64,000 bases of DNA. Origin: an uncultured Bacteroidales bacterium. Lineage in GTDB: Bacteria; Bacteroidota; Bacteroidia; Bacteroidales; FEN-979. Shown here in pieces: positions 18,633 through 28,200 of this stretch. Made by a program: the position numbers and the translations under genes. The DNA is taken from positions 43,595-107,594 of the forward strand of contig CAJAUM010000070.1 in assembly GCA_903945175.1 (NCBI GenBank), given 5' to 3'. Under the pieces are notes generated by a model. It made no database searches. It was not told the DNA's origin and saw only the letters and a program-made list of their open reading frames with translations. The first letter of the stretch is position 1, and the number at the start of each line of letters is the position of its first letter.

Positions 18633-19088
18633 TTAGTTTTCTTTCAGGATAAAATCATCATATTCTATTTCAAAGCGAAGTTTATGTTTGGATTCTTCCT
18701 GGGCCAGACTCAGAAATGTCGCCTTGACAGATGGATCTTCGGCTTTTTCAGCCAGCATGGTATACATGCGGAAAGCTGCCTTTTCTTTTTTCATGGCCAG
18801 GATCAATGCGTCAGGATAAGACATATTTGCCGAAGGTTTTACATCCACAAGGTATTCAGCAATTTTCAGGTCCCTGACCTTTTCATCGGATAATTGGAAA
18901 CTTCCATTCTCCTTAACCCCCAGAATAAATGCTTTATGCCGCATCTCCTCTTCGGCATATTCGAGAAAGGCTTTTTTGGTTTGCTGATTCTTTGATTGGG
19001 CTGCAAGTTGCAAATAAAAATCAACGGCGGCCTGCTCCTCCCCGATGGCAAAATCAAGGATCTCTGTTATGTTGGTGAACTCTTTCAT
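18633..19088 (-). CDS. Ferritin-like (rubrerythrin/erythrin type) protein
   Basis: 151 residues forming a four-helix bundle with two ExxH pairs, EEMRH near residue 49 and EESKH near residue 135, plus the glutamates in GEEQAAVDFY and MKKEKAAFRMY, which together make a di-iron site. There is no C-terminal rubredoxin domain, so it is an erythrin-like rather than classical rubrerythrin. Likely role is peroxide detoxification or iron handling. It lies between the large redox subunit and the PPDK-like protein on the same strand, so it is probably co-expressed and could protect oxygen-sensitive iron-sulfur proteins. Confidence 0.85.
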   Translation of the reverse strand: MKEFTNITEILDFAIGEEQAAVDFYLQLAAQSKNQQTKKAFLEYAEEEMRHKAFILGVKENGSFQLSDEKVRDLKIAEYLVDVKPSANMSYPDALILAMKKEKAAFRMYTMLAEKAEDPSVKATFLSLAQEESKHKLRFEIEYDDFILKEN

Positions 19089-19090
19089 AT

Positions 19091-19118
19091 GATTTACGAT
19101 TTATAAATGACGAATGAC
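19091..19118. repeat. Degenerate heptamer array overlapping the redox-subunit stop
   Basis: Four 7-base units: GATTTAC, GATTTAT, AAATGAC, GAATGAC. The array reaches into the last codons of the 1233-residue subunit (stop at 19101), so its C-terminal residues are specified by the repeat. The same GATTTAC/GAATGAC units recur at 24677-24711. Confidence 0.55.
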
Positions 19119-22100
19119 GTTAAATTCTTCCTGAAACCTTTTAGTAACAGCATCACAACCATGGTTATATTGGCGTTTATTGTTATCCTCTTTGGTCGGG
19201 CGCATCAGCAATTTTCCATGCTCCTTTTTTGCAGGTAAAAGCGCGATGATCTCCATGAATATATCGTGCGGGTTATCGGGTGAATGAATCCCAAATTCCT
19301 TAAGAATGGCAGCAAATTGCTGCAGAGAGGTCATCTCAGTTCGTGACTTCATCTCCTTTTCAAAATTCTGGATTACCTTTTGGGCGTTTGTATAGGTGCC
19401 GCCCGTTTCAGTCGGGAAAGATGCCGGCAAGATAAGGTCGGCTGCCCTGGCTGTTTCCGTTAGAAAATAGTCCTGAACCACTTTAAAGGATGGCTGCGAA
19501 AAGATCTTGTCAAAAGCCTCCCGGTTGATAGCACATCCGGCGGGATCCTCCCCGAAGATGAAGATATTTTGAATAGCTCCCGCGTTCAGACAACCATGAA
19601 GACAATCGGTTTCTTCGGATGCGATTTCCGACACACCCCATTTTTCCTTCTGTCGTTGCATGTAATCCGGATCTGAGAGCTCCTGTCCGCCAATTCCCAG
19701 ATGCGGACTGATGCCCATATCGAATAAACCCTGAGCATTGTTTTTCTCCTTCAGGGCCATAAGGCCGTTGGCAGTTTTACCCAATTTTCCGGTAATCCTT
19801 GCCAGGTTGAACAACTCCTTGCAGGTATTTGCGGAGCTTTCTTTCTCTGAAAAAATCAGGATCGCATTCAATTCATTGTTGTAGGTCTCCGCAAAGGCAC
19901 CTATTTCCTGTGAAGAGATACCGGAGGCAGCTACCAGCGTATTGTAATCCTCCTTGAGCAGCATGGCTTTATAACCTTCAAATCCCTCGGTACGATCACG
20001 GAGGAACAGTGCATTTTCCAATCCGTTTGAGAGGATGTAATGGTTCAGGGCCTTCACAAAATGATAGTAGGATTTCACCACAATCTGCTGGCTTACCTTA
20101 TGCGACATCCTGTTTTCCGGTTTCTCAGTGACCATGATAACCGGTGTTTTCTTCAGGTAGTGTGCATTCTGAACCATGAATCCAACCACTGCATGATCCT
20201 GATTTATTTCGGTCCCGAGAAGATAAATGGCGCTGGCTCCACTCATTTCGGCAAAGGGAACATTAAGGTCACAATTGGCGCGATAACCTTCACCCCTTCC
20301 GAGGTAATGAAAGCTGCCGATATTGTTGGTCTTTGCAGCGGCGCGTGCGAGTTTATGCACCATGTAGAGTTCTTCATTTGAAAGACGGGCTCCTCCGAAA
20401 AAGGCATTTTCATTGGGGGTTACCGATTTGATTTTGTCTTTGATCAAATTGAACGCTTTCTCAAAGGAAATTTCCTCAAATTTATTGTTGACCTTCAGCA
20501 TTGGTTTGGTGATACGGCTGACATCATTCAGATACTGATATCCAAACTTCGGGTATTTGCATATATTTCCGTCGGAATTGATGAGGCCGTTTTTACCAGT
20601 TACGCCCAGAACGAACCCATTTTTATGGTGCAAATCGATGGCACAACCAACAGAACAATAATTGCAGATGGAACCCATCATGTCAGATTTCACCGGGCCC
20701 GGCTTGAAAAGCACATTTTCGGTGATGGCTCCTGTGGGACAGGTGGAGATGCACAATCCGCATGATTCGCACGGCGTATCCTGTAAGGCATCGCCCATGC
20801 TTGGCGCCACATAGGTATGAAATCCGCGGTTGATCAATCCCAACGCGTTGGCGCCTGCAACTTCGCGGCAGATGCGCACACAACGGGCACAAAGGATACA
20901 CTTGTTGTTATCTATTTCAATGAAGGGATGACGAAAATCGACCTTGTATTCCCTGAATTCGCCTTCAAAGGATTTCTGCTGCGCCTTGTACTCGCTGGAA
21001 TATTTCTGAAGGTCGCAGTCAAAAAAAGCAACACAACCACATTCCAAACATCGTTGGGCTTCATGATGCGCCACATCTGCCCCATCATATCCCAATTCCA
21101 CCTCTTGGAAGTTGAAACGGGCTTCGGCTGGCAAGGTAGGCATCTCTTCGCGCGCCTGGGTTTCAAAACAACCTATATACGCCTCATTCAGCTGCTTTTT
21201 AAAATTATCCCGCTTGCTTGTGAAAGGCTTTTTAGCGGGTTGAATGGGCAACCCCATCAGGAACTGGTGGGCGCTGGTAGCGGCAACCTTTGCCTGAGCA
21301 ATGGCTTCAATAATTGTGGCTGGACCCGAAACCCCATCACCTGCGGCAAACATCGAAGGAATCCCGGTTTGCAATGTAGCTTTATCTGCATCAATGTCGC
21401 CCCATTTGTTGATTTTCAACTCACCGTCACCAGCGTGGGCATTGATATCATCGATAAAATTCACATCCGTCTTCTGCCCAATGGCAGCGAGGATATAATC
21501 GACCTTGATTTCAAAATCGGAACCTTCCACCGGAACAGGACGGCGGCGGCCTGAAGCATCGGGTTCTCCCAGTTCCATCTTAATGCATGTGACCGATTCC
21601 ACTTCGCCCAGGGGATTTTTATGAATCTTTTTAGGAAGCGTAAGGAACAGGTATTCCACTCCTTCAAGCTTCGATTCATGGATTTCGATCGGGTTGGCTG
21701 GCATCTCTTTTTCTGTGCGCCGATAGATCACATAAACTTTATCGGCTTTGCACCGGATCGAGGTACGGCAACAATCCATGGCGGTGTTTCCACCACCCAC
21801 CACAGCAACCGTTTTTCCACGAAAATCGTACCGTTGACCGGTCATCTCCATGTTTTTCAGGAAGTCGATTCCAGAGTAAACATTTCCCGCATCATCGCCT
21901 TCACAGCCTACCCCGGTCCCTTTTTGAGAGCCAATGGTGAGCACGGTTGCATCATATTTTGATTTCAGCTCCCTGTAGCTGATGTTGTCCCCGAGTTTCT
22001 GATTATAAAAGATGTTAACTCCAAGATCAGTAATATTCTTCACCTCCTGATCAAGGATATCATTGGGGAGCCGGTATTCGGGAATCCCATACCGCAACCA

Positions 22101-22802
22101 TCCGCCCGATTTCGGGGCAGCTTCATAAATATCAACCTGGTGGCCTTCGATCTCCATGAAATGGCCCACCGATAATCCACCGGGACCGGCGCCGATAACG
22201 GCTACTTTTTTTCCCGTTGATGGTTTTACAGCAGGAATATATTTTTCGGGGGATGCCAGGTCATAATCAGAGGCAAAGCGCTTCAGGTAGTCAATGCCAA
22301 CGGGGGCTCCTTCATCAAGCAGGTTACGGCGGCATTCAGTTTCACAGGGGCGAACACAAACGCGACCACAAATAGCGGGCAACGGATTTGTCTCTTTGAT
22401 GAGTGCAACTGCTTCGCTGTACTGACCTTTGTCGATGAGCGAAATATAGCCCTGCACATCAACACCAGCCGGACAGGTTTGCTTGCAGGGACCAATGCAG
22501 TCGGCATAATGGTTGCTCAACATCAGCTCCAGTGCCATTTTCCGCGACTTGCGAATGCCTTCGTTATCGGTAGTGATCTTCATCCCTTCGGTTAGTTTCG
22601 TTGAGCACGATGGCTGATGGCCCCGCATTCCTTCGACCTCCACAACGCATACATAACAGGAGGTAAAGGGTTCCAGGCGATCGTCGTTACAAAGGGTAGG
22701 GATTTCGATACCGTGTCGTTTTGCCAGTGTCAGAATGGTTTCACCCGTAAAACCTTTTACTATATTTCCGTCAAGAATGATATTTAATGAGTTGTCAGAC
22801 AT
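19101..22802 (-). CDS. NuoG/GltD-like redox subunit of a Stn-like complex
   Basis: 1233 residues in modular order. A [2Fe-2S] ferredoxin domain has C38, C49, C52 and C66. GltD/NfnB-type iron-sulfur motifs follow at C102-C110 and C145-C157, then FAD-binding GAGPGG (204-209) and NADPH-binding GGGNTAMD (336-343). CLECGC is near 585, and two [4Fe-4S] ferredoxin motifs lie at 635-645 and 678-688. The end is a molybdopterin-oxidoreductase-like domain with its own [4Fe-4S] site (C713, C716, C720, C748). Around residues 828-842 the cysteine/selenocysteine-histidine Mo-ligand motif of formate dehydrogenases is replaced by HYLGRGEGY, so a catalytic Mo site is unlikely. With the NuoF- and NuoE-like genes upstream this resembles Stn-type bifurcating transhydrogenases (NADH, NADPH, ferredoxin). 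A structural NuoG-like role is the alternative. Confidence 0.82.
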   Translation of the reverse strand: MSDNSLNIILDGNIVKGFTGETILTLAKRHGIEIPTLCNDDRLEPFTSCYVCVVEVEGMRGHQPSCSTKLTEGMKITTDNEGIRKSRKMALELMLSNHYADCIGPCKQTCPAGVDVQGYISLIDKGQYSEAVALIKETNPLPAICGRVCVRPCETECRRNLLDEGAPVGIDYLKRFASDYDLASPEKYIPAVKPSTGKKVAVIGAGPGGLSVGHFMEIEGHQVDIYEAAPKSGGWLRYGIPEYRLPNDILDQEVKNITDLGVNIFYNQKLGDNISYRELKSKYDATVLTIGSQKGTGVGCEGDDAGNVYSGIDFLKNMEMTGQRYDFRGKTVAVVGGGNTAMDCCRTSIRCKADKVYVIYRRTEKEMPANPIEIHESKLEGVEYLFLTLPKKIHKNPLGEVESVTCIKMELGEPDASGRRRPVPVEGSDFEIKVDYILAAIGQKTDVNFIDDINAHAGDGELKINKWGDIDADKATLQTGIPSMFAAGDGVSGPATIIEAIAQAKVAATSAHQFLMGLPIQPAKKPFTSKRDNFKKQLNEAYIGCFETQAREEMPTLPAEARFNFQEVELGYDGADVAHHEAQRCLECGCVAFFDCDLQKYSSEYKAQQKSFEGEFREYKVDFRHPFIEIDNNKCILCARCVRICREVAGANALGLINRGFHTYVAPSMGDALQDTPCESCGLCISTCPTGAITENVLFKPGPVKSDMMGSICNYCSVGCAIDLHHKNGFVLGVTGKNGLINSDGNICKYPKFGYQYLNDVSRITKPMLKVNNKFEEISFEKAFNLIKDKIKSVTPNENAFFGGARLSNEELYMVHKLARAAAKTNNIGSFHYLGRGEGYRANCDLNVPFAEMSGASAIYLLGTEINQDHAVVGFMVQNAHYLKKTPVIMVTEKPENRMSHKVSQQIVVKSYYHFVKALNHYILSNGLENALFLRDRTEGFEGYKAMLLKEDYNTLVAASGISSQEIGAFAETYNNELNAILIFSEKESSANTCKELFNLARITGKLGKTANGLMALKEKNNAQGLFDMGISPHLGIGGQELSDPDYMQRQKEKWGVSEIASEETDCLHGCLNAGAIQNIFIFGEDPAGCAINREAFDKIFSQPSFKVVQDYFLTETARAADLILPASFPTETGGTYTNAQKVIQNFEKEMKSRTEMTSLQQFAAILKEFGIHSPDNPHDIFMEIIALLPAKKEHGKLLMRPTKEDNNKRQYNHGCDAVTKRFQEEFNVIRHL

Positions 22803-22812
22803 TTTTAAAATA

Positions 22813-22882
22813 ATTTCAGATTTACGATTTCAGATTTCAGATTTTCGTTTTTTTGTCACGCGTCACCTGTCACGCGTCACGG
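22813..22882. repeat. Two adjacent heptamer arrays between redox subunits
   Basis: Five 7-base units of the ATTTCAG/ATTTACG type fill 22813-22847. After a short T tract, four units of GTCACGC, GTCACCT, GTCACGC and GTCACGG fill 22855-22882. The gap separates the NuoF-like and NuoG-like genes. The GTCACGY family reappears inside the mobile element at 56340-56367. Confidence 0.7.
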
Positions 22883-22897
22883 TCTCTTAGTCAGGTG

Positions 22898-24673
22898 TCA
22901 CGAAAGTAATATGGACTCAAATTTGCATTTTGAAAAACAAACCCCGCATTTGGTGCACATATCCTGGTTAATCAGGTGCTTTTGCTTGCGTTCACCGGTA
23001 ATGGCTTTTACCGGGCAATTTTTGAGACAAACCATGCAGCCGGTGCATTTTTCTTCGTCCACTTTGTAGGTGAGTAAAGGCCGGCAAACCTTTGCCGGGC
23101 ACTTTTTATGATTGATATGGGCTTCGTACTCATCCCTGAAATACCTGATGGTCGTAAGAACCGGGTTCGGGGCGGTTTGCCCGAGTCCGCACAACGAATT
23201 ATCCTTGATCTGGTAAGCCAGCTCTTCCAGTTTTTCGAGGTCTCCCTCTTTCCCTTTGCCATTGGTGATTCGATCGAGGATCTCGAGCATGCGTTTTGTG
23301 CCCATCCGGCAGAAGGTACATTTCCCACAACTTTCCTTGCAGGTAAAATCGAGAAAGAACTTCGCCACATCAACCATGCAGGTGGTCTCATCCATCACAA
23401 CCATCCCGCCTGAACCCATGATGGCACCGGTTGCATTTACCGAATCATAATCAACGATGGTATCGGATAAAAATTCAGGAATGCAACCTCCCGACGGGCC
23501 GCCCATCTGCACGGCTTTGAATCTTTTATTGTTCTTGATCCCACCGCCAAGCTTGAAGATCACATCGCGGATGGTCATCCCCATAGGAACTTCGACCAAT
23601 CCAGAATGGCGAACCTTGCCGGCCAGTGCAAAAACTTTTGTTCCCTTGCTCTTTTCAGTTCCGTATTTTGAATAGGCCTCAGCACCATGTATTATGATCC
23701 AGGGGATGTTAGCAAAGGTTTCGACATTGTTGATATTCGTTGGTTTCTTCCACAACCCTGAAACAGCAGGGAACGGCGGGCGCTTGCGTGGCATCCCGCG
23801 TTCACCTTCGATGGAAGCGATCAGCGCGGTCTCTTCACCGCACACAAAAGCCCCGGCGCCCTCCTTGATATAGATGTCGAGGTTAAATCCTTCAATGCCA
23901 AAAATATTTTTTCCAAGATAGCCTTTGGCATGTGCCTGTTTGATGGCGATGTTCAGCCGTTTGATGGCCAGCGGATATTCGGCCCTGCAGTAGATCACAC
24001 CTCCGGTAGCCTCAATGGCATAGGCTGCAATGATCATCCCCTCGAGCACCGAATGAGGGTCGCCTTCGAGCACCGACCGATCCATAAATGCACCGGGGTC
24101 ACCTTCATCGGCATTGCAGATGACATATTTTTCGGCCGATTTGTTGGCGTTGGCAAATTTCCACTTCATGCCTGTTGGGAAACCTCCGCCGCCACGACCG
24201 CGCAATCCCGATTTCAGAACGGTATCAATCACCACTTCGCGGGGAATCTTTTCGGCAGCAATTTTTTTTATCGCCTCATACCCCTCCCTTGATTCATATT
24301 CCTCAATAGATTCGGGATCCATGTAACCGCAATTGCGCAGTACTATCTTTATCTGGGCTCCTATAAAATCATTCTCAGGGGCATCAAACAGGTCGGTATA
24401 TACGATATAATCACGGATAGGATCCTGCTGATTGATGTGTTTCTCAATCACCTCGACCGCACGATCAGCATCCACTTCACCATATAAATAGGTACCCGTT
24501 TCATCCGTGATTTCAACCAACGGTTCACGGTAACACATACCCACACAACTGGTTTTCTTGAGTTGGAAATCGAGTTTGTCAGCTTCTTTAAGCGCTTTAA
24601 TTTTATCATAGGTCTTGCTTGCCCCTGCTGCGATTCCGCAACTTCCAAGCCCTACAGTTACAATGGTAGGCAT
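22898..24673 (-). CDS. NuoF/HydB-like NADH-binding flavoprotein subunit
   Basis: 591 residues. The N-terminal thioredoxin-like [2Fe-2S] domain has SCGIAAG and CVGMCYREP. The NuoF core has the NADH/FMN motif GRGGGGFPTGMKW, then NADEGDPGAFMDR and the [4Fe-4S] motif ESCGKCTFCRMG. A C-terminal ferredoxin domain carries two [4Fe-4S] motifs, CTGCMVCLKNCP and CTKCGVCFSKCKF. This extended layout is the one in HydB and in bifurcating NADH-dependent complexes rather than plain complex I NuoF. It would oxidise or reduce NAD(H) and pass electrons to neighbouring subunits. It lies between NuoE-like and NuoG/GltD-like genes, separated by repeat arrays. Confidence 0.92.
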   Translation of the reverse strand: MPTIVTVGLGSCGIAAGASKTYDKIKALKEADKLDFQLKKTSCVGMCYREPLVEITDETGTYLYGEVDADRAVEVIEKHINQQDPIRDYIVYTDLFDAPENDFIGAQIKIVLRNCGYMDPESIEEYESREGYEAIKKIAAEKIPREVVIDTVLKSGLRGRGGGGFPTGMKWKFANANKSAEKYVICNADEGDPGAFMDRSVLEGDPHSVLEGMIIAAYAIEATGGVIYCRAEYPLAIKRLNIAIKQAHAKGYLGKNIFGIEGFNLDIYIKEGAGAFVCGEETALIASIEGERGMPRKRPPFPAVSGLWKKPTNINNVETFANIPWIIIHGAEAYSKYGTEKSKGTKVFALAGKVRHSGLVEVPMGMTIRDVIFKLGGGIKNNKRFKAVQMGGPSGGCIPEFLSDTIVDYDSVNATGAIMGSGGMVVMDETTCMVDVAKFFLDFTCKESCGKCTFCRMGTKRMLEILDRITNGKGKEGDLEKLEELAYQIKDNSLCGLGQTAPNPVLTTIRYFRDEYEAHINHKKCPAKVCRPLLTYKVDEEKCTGCMVCLKNCPVKAITGERKQKHLINQDMCTKCGVCFSKCKFESILLS

Positions 24674-24676
24674 ATT

Positions 24677-24711
24677 GATTTACGATTTACGATTTACGAT
24701 TTACGAATGAC
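24677..24711. repeat. GATTTAC heptamer array between NuoF- and NuoE-like genes
   Basis: Four exact copies of GATTTAC (24677-24704) followed by GAATGAC (24705-24711). It fills most of the 43-bp gap between the two subunit genes. The same units flank the other end of the operon at 19091. Confidence 0.75.
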
Positions 24712-24716
24712 AAATC

Positions 24717-25235
24717 TTAATTACTCCCCGCCAGCCTGATATTCTTAACAATTTTTACGGCCTCATTGCCTGTGAGTTTCCCATAGGTTTGTTCACCGAT
24801 CATCATCACCGGAGCAAGCGAACAACAACCAAGACAGGCAACGGATTCGAGGGTATAGAAACGGTCCTCGGTGGTTTCCCCGTCCTTTACTTTTAACACC
24901 TCTTCAAGCGACTCGGTTATTTCGACCGCATTCTGCACATGGCAGGCTGTACCATGACATACCTTTATGATGTTCTTGCCAACGGGATTGAGACGGAACT
25001 GGGCATAAAAGGTGGCCACCCCAAACATATCGCTCAAAGGGATTCCGGTCTCACGCGAAAGTTTATCAAATGCAGCCTTTGAAATAAAGCCATACAACTC
25101 CTGCGCCCCTTGCAGCAGTGGGATCATGTTCCCTTTCTTTCCTTTGTGTTTGGCAATGATCGGATCCAGCAAACTCAGGTCCTGCACCTCCCCATTGACA
25201 GTAGGTTCATTCGGGTTGATTCGTACGATGCGCAT
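24717..25235 (-). CDS. NuoE/HydC-like [2Fe-2S] subunit
   Basis: 172 residues: an N-terminal helical bundle (LLQGAQELYGFISKAAFDKL) and a thioredoxin-fold [2Fe-2S] domain with cysteine ligands in CHGTACH and CLGCCSLAP. It is the small partner of the NuoF-like flavoprotein. It is probably the first gene of the redox operon; 61 bp separate it from the giant PPDK-like gene upstream, which runs in the same direction. By family it is an electron relay in NADH-linked complexes. Confidence 0.93.
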   Translation of the reverse strand: MRIVRINPNEPTVNGEVQDLSLLDPIIAKHKGKKGNMIPLLQGAQELYGFISKAAFDKLSRETGIPLSDMFGVATFYAQFRLNPVGKNIIKVCHGTACHVQNAVEITESLEEVLKVKDGETTEDRFYTLESVACLGCCSLAPVMMIGEQTYGKLTGNEAVKIVKNIRLAGSN

Positions 25236-25296
25236 AGGTTTTATCTATTTAGTTCGATATGCTTATTTAAAGTGAAAAACGTATTGATCAAAAAAT

Positions 25297-28200
25297 TTAT
25301 TCTTCCCATGTGACCACCGAAATCCGTTTTTTCCCGTCCATCCTTACTGAAAGTGGTTTCTCAAACTTCACAATGGAAAAATATTCAGTTTTCACGATAT
25401 CTTTCTGGGCTTTCAGTACATCAAAACGAATGAAACTGTCGGATAGTTCGGGTTGTACACAAAAATAACCCACATTCATGGAGGTGACATTGTGGAAAAA
25501 ATGCGATCCCGATGAAGCATCGAGCGGAAAACCCTCCAGGCTGGTCTCCACAATAACTTTTGCATTGCTGATCTGCGGCCATACAACAGGGACCCCAATC
25601 CAACGGTCGCGCGTTCCCCAACGGCCCGGGCCAATAAGGATATATTTTTTACCGGCTTTACCCATCTCCGCATTGATTTTATCAATCTCAGCCGCCATCT
25701 CAACCGTTTTCCCCTTATCGAAGGTGTCCGGATCCACAAATACGACTTCCTCAATACTGTCGATCAGGCCATTACCCATCTCTTTTTCCGAGTATAGTAA
25801 AATCCTGTTTTTATCAACTTTAGCCATATCAACTTCAAAATCAGCAACATTGCCTATCAAAGGCTTGATCTGAAGCAGATAAAACGATGCTTTGTAATTG
25901 TCATCCTTGTTCAGGTCGATGGCAAATTCAATTTCCACCGGCGAACCAAGCGCCTCTTTCACCACATCGAGAACAACTTCAATGGTCTTGGCCATCGGAA
26001 TATAGTTGTACTTGAGAATATCGGCAAAATTGACCACACGCGGGCCTGCATCCCGTAATCCGGCCGAAATACGTTCATTTTCAATAGAATATACCGACGC
26101 AAGGTGTTTGAGGGTTCCGTGCATTTCAGCATCATAGATGTCGAGTTTACACAATCCGGCATCTTCACCCTCAAGCAGGTTTACAGCTTTTTTCTTGAGA
26201 TCAACGGCATAAAAATAGACCTGCGATCCTTTATACTGATCTTTGGCTGAATTAATTTCGAGGTTTGGATAAAGTGGTGCAAAACGAAATGCTTTCTCCC
26301 CTTCCACCACATAACGGCCGAGCCCCAGTGCCACAACGGCAAATCCCTCCTCGGGCTTCATATGCGCAAATGGATAATAGTTGAATGATTGTGCCACCCC
26401 GCTGATGTGGGGATAATACACCTCATCGTATTCATGACCAACTACCTCCTGGATGACAACAGCCATCTTTTCCTGCTCAATACGGTAATTGACTGCTTCG
26501 ATGTAGCCTTTCGCTGTGGGTGAATATACCGATGCGTAAACAAGTTTGATGGCATCCATCAGTTGTTCAAGCCTTTCGGCAGGATCGGGATGGTTGTTCG
26601 GGATCAGGTAAGTTTCAAATATCCCTGCAAACGGCTGATTTTGCGAATCTTCAAAAAGACCGGAGGACCTGATGGCCATCGGTTTCGTGATATGCTTGAT
26701 GATCAGTTTCAGCTTCCTGATCAGTGTTTCAGTCAGCTTGCCATCAATAAACAGGCGCTTGATCAGGTCATAATCAGTTTCATGGACCGCCCGTTCGCGC
26801 AACTTGTTGCGGTCGAGAAAATATTCAAATTCATCTGTCCCGATGATGGAGGTCTTCGGTGTACGGATATTGATATTGGGGACATGCTGCGAAAAATCGT
26901 AATTGTAGATCAGGGTATTAACGAAAGCCAATCCACGCCCCTTTCCTCCCAGGGCCCCTTCGGTCAGGGCCAGTATGTTATGTTCATCCTTGATGGCAGT
27001 CTCTTCAAAGGGGATTACCTTCCCGATATTCTGCTCGTTTCTGAAATTCTGGATGACATTGATCAGGTATTCACGCAACGCGGATGGATCTTTGAAATCG
27101 GTGACCTTGGCCGGATTGAGAATTTTGGCAACCTGGATCTCCCCGCGGGCCATCAGCCAGAGTGAAAAATGATCCTTTCTGGCATGGTATAGCAATGACT
27201 CTTCAGGGATGGTCTTGAGAAGATCTTCAAACTCTTTCAATGATTTTGCGACGGCAATCTGGCCCCCCTCTTTATCCCTGTATATAAAATTTCCAAATCC
27301 AAGATAATGGGTAATGAAACTCCTGAAATCGACGAGCAGGGTTTCTGAATTTTTATTGATAAAGGAGGCCTTCAGTTCATATGCCTTCTGGGCATTGTCT
27401 TCATCCGATGATTGTAATACAATCGGAAGGTCGAACAGCTCTTTCCGGGTTTGCTTCACGAGGCTGAATCCTGCGTTATCGTTCAACTTGCCATCTTTTT
27501 TAAACTTCACATCCGAGATAAGGCAGAGCATGTTGTCACGATATTTGTTGAAAATATAGATGGCCTCCTCGTAGGTTGAGGCCAGCAATATCTTTGGACG
27601 CGCTTTCAGCCGCAAGATCCGGTAAAGTTCATCCGTTGTCACATCTTCGATGATATTTTTTGTCTGTTCCAGCACAATGTTATACAGCATCGGCATGTAC
27701 AGTGAATAATATTTCGATGAGTCTTCAACCAGAAGGATTACCCTGACCATCCCAATGGTGGTATCATTCTCTACATTGATTTTATCTTCCAGATAATTGA
27801 TCATTGCAAAGAAAATCTTGGAATCGCCGTTCCAAACAAATACCCGGTCGATCCAGACCATTTTTTCAGGTTCCTCTTCGTATTTTGCAATTTCGGTATT
27901 GCTGTTCAGCAGCAGGAAGACAGGAATGTATTGAAACTGTTCCTTGACTGTCTTGCTTAATTCCAGGGGAAAATGTTTATCGGACCCAATCATGATGATG
28001 ATGAGGTCATAATGTTTGGCATTGAGCTGTTCCATCACCTCTTCTATGGTCGAAACCCCGGTGATGCGCGGCATGGTGCTCAGGCTCAGGGAATAGAACT
28101 CACCGAGAACATGTTCCGAAAACCGGCCCTCCTTTTCAATGCTGTAGGCATCGTACAAATTGGCAACCAATAAAATCTCCTTGACTTTAAAAGGCATCAG

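Noticed and set aside
20817..21554. 245-residue plus-strand ORF antisense to the large redox subunit
   Set aside because: It lies wholly inside a strongly conserved gene on the other strand and has no protein-like motif.
19101..22802. Calling the large redox subunit an NADH-dependent formate dehydrogenase
   Set aside because: The Mo-ligand Cys/Sec-His segment is missing near residues 828-842, and the chain contains a complete GltD-like NADPH/FAD module; a Mo-independent transhydrogenase-like role fits better.
26563..27165. 200-residue plus-strand ORF antisense to the PPDK-like gene
   Set aside because: The opposite strand encodes the conserved ATP-grasp region; this frame has no recognisable fold.
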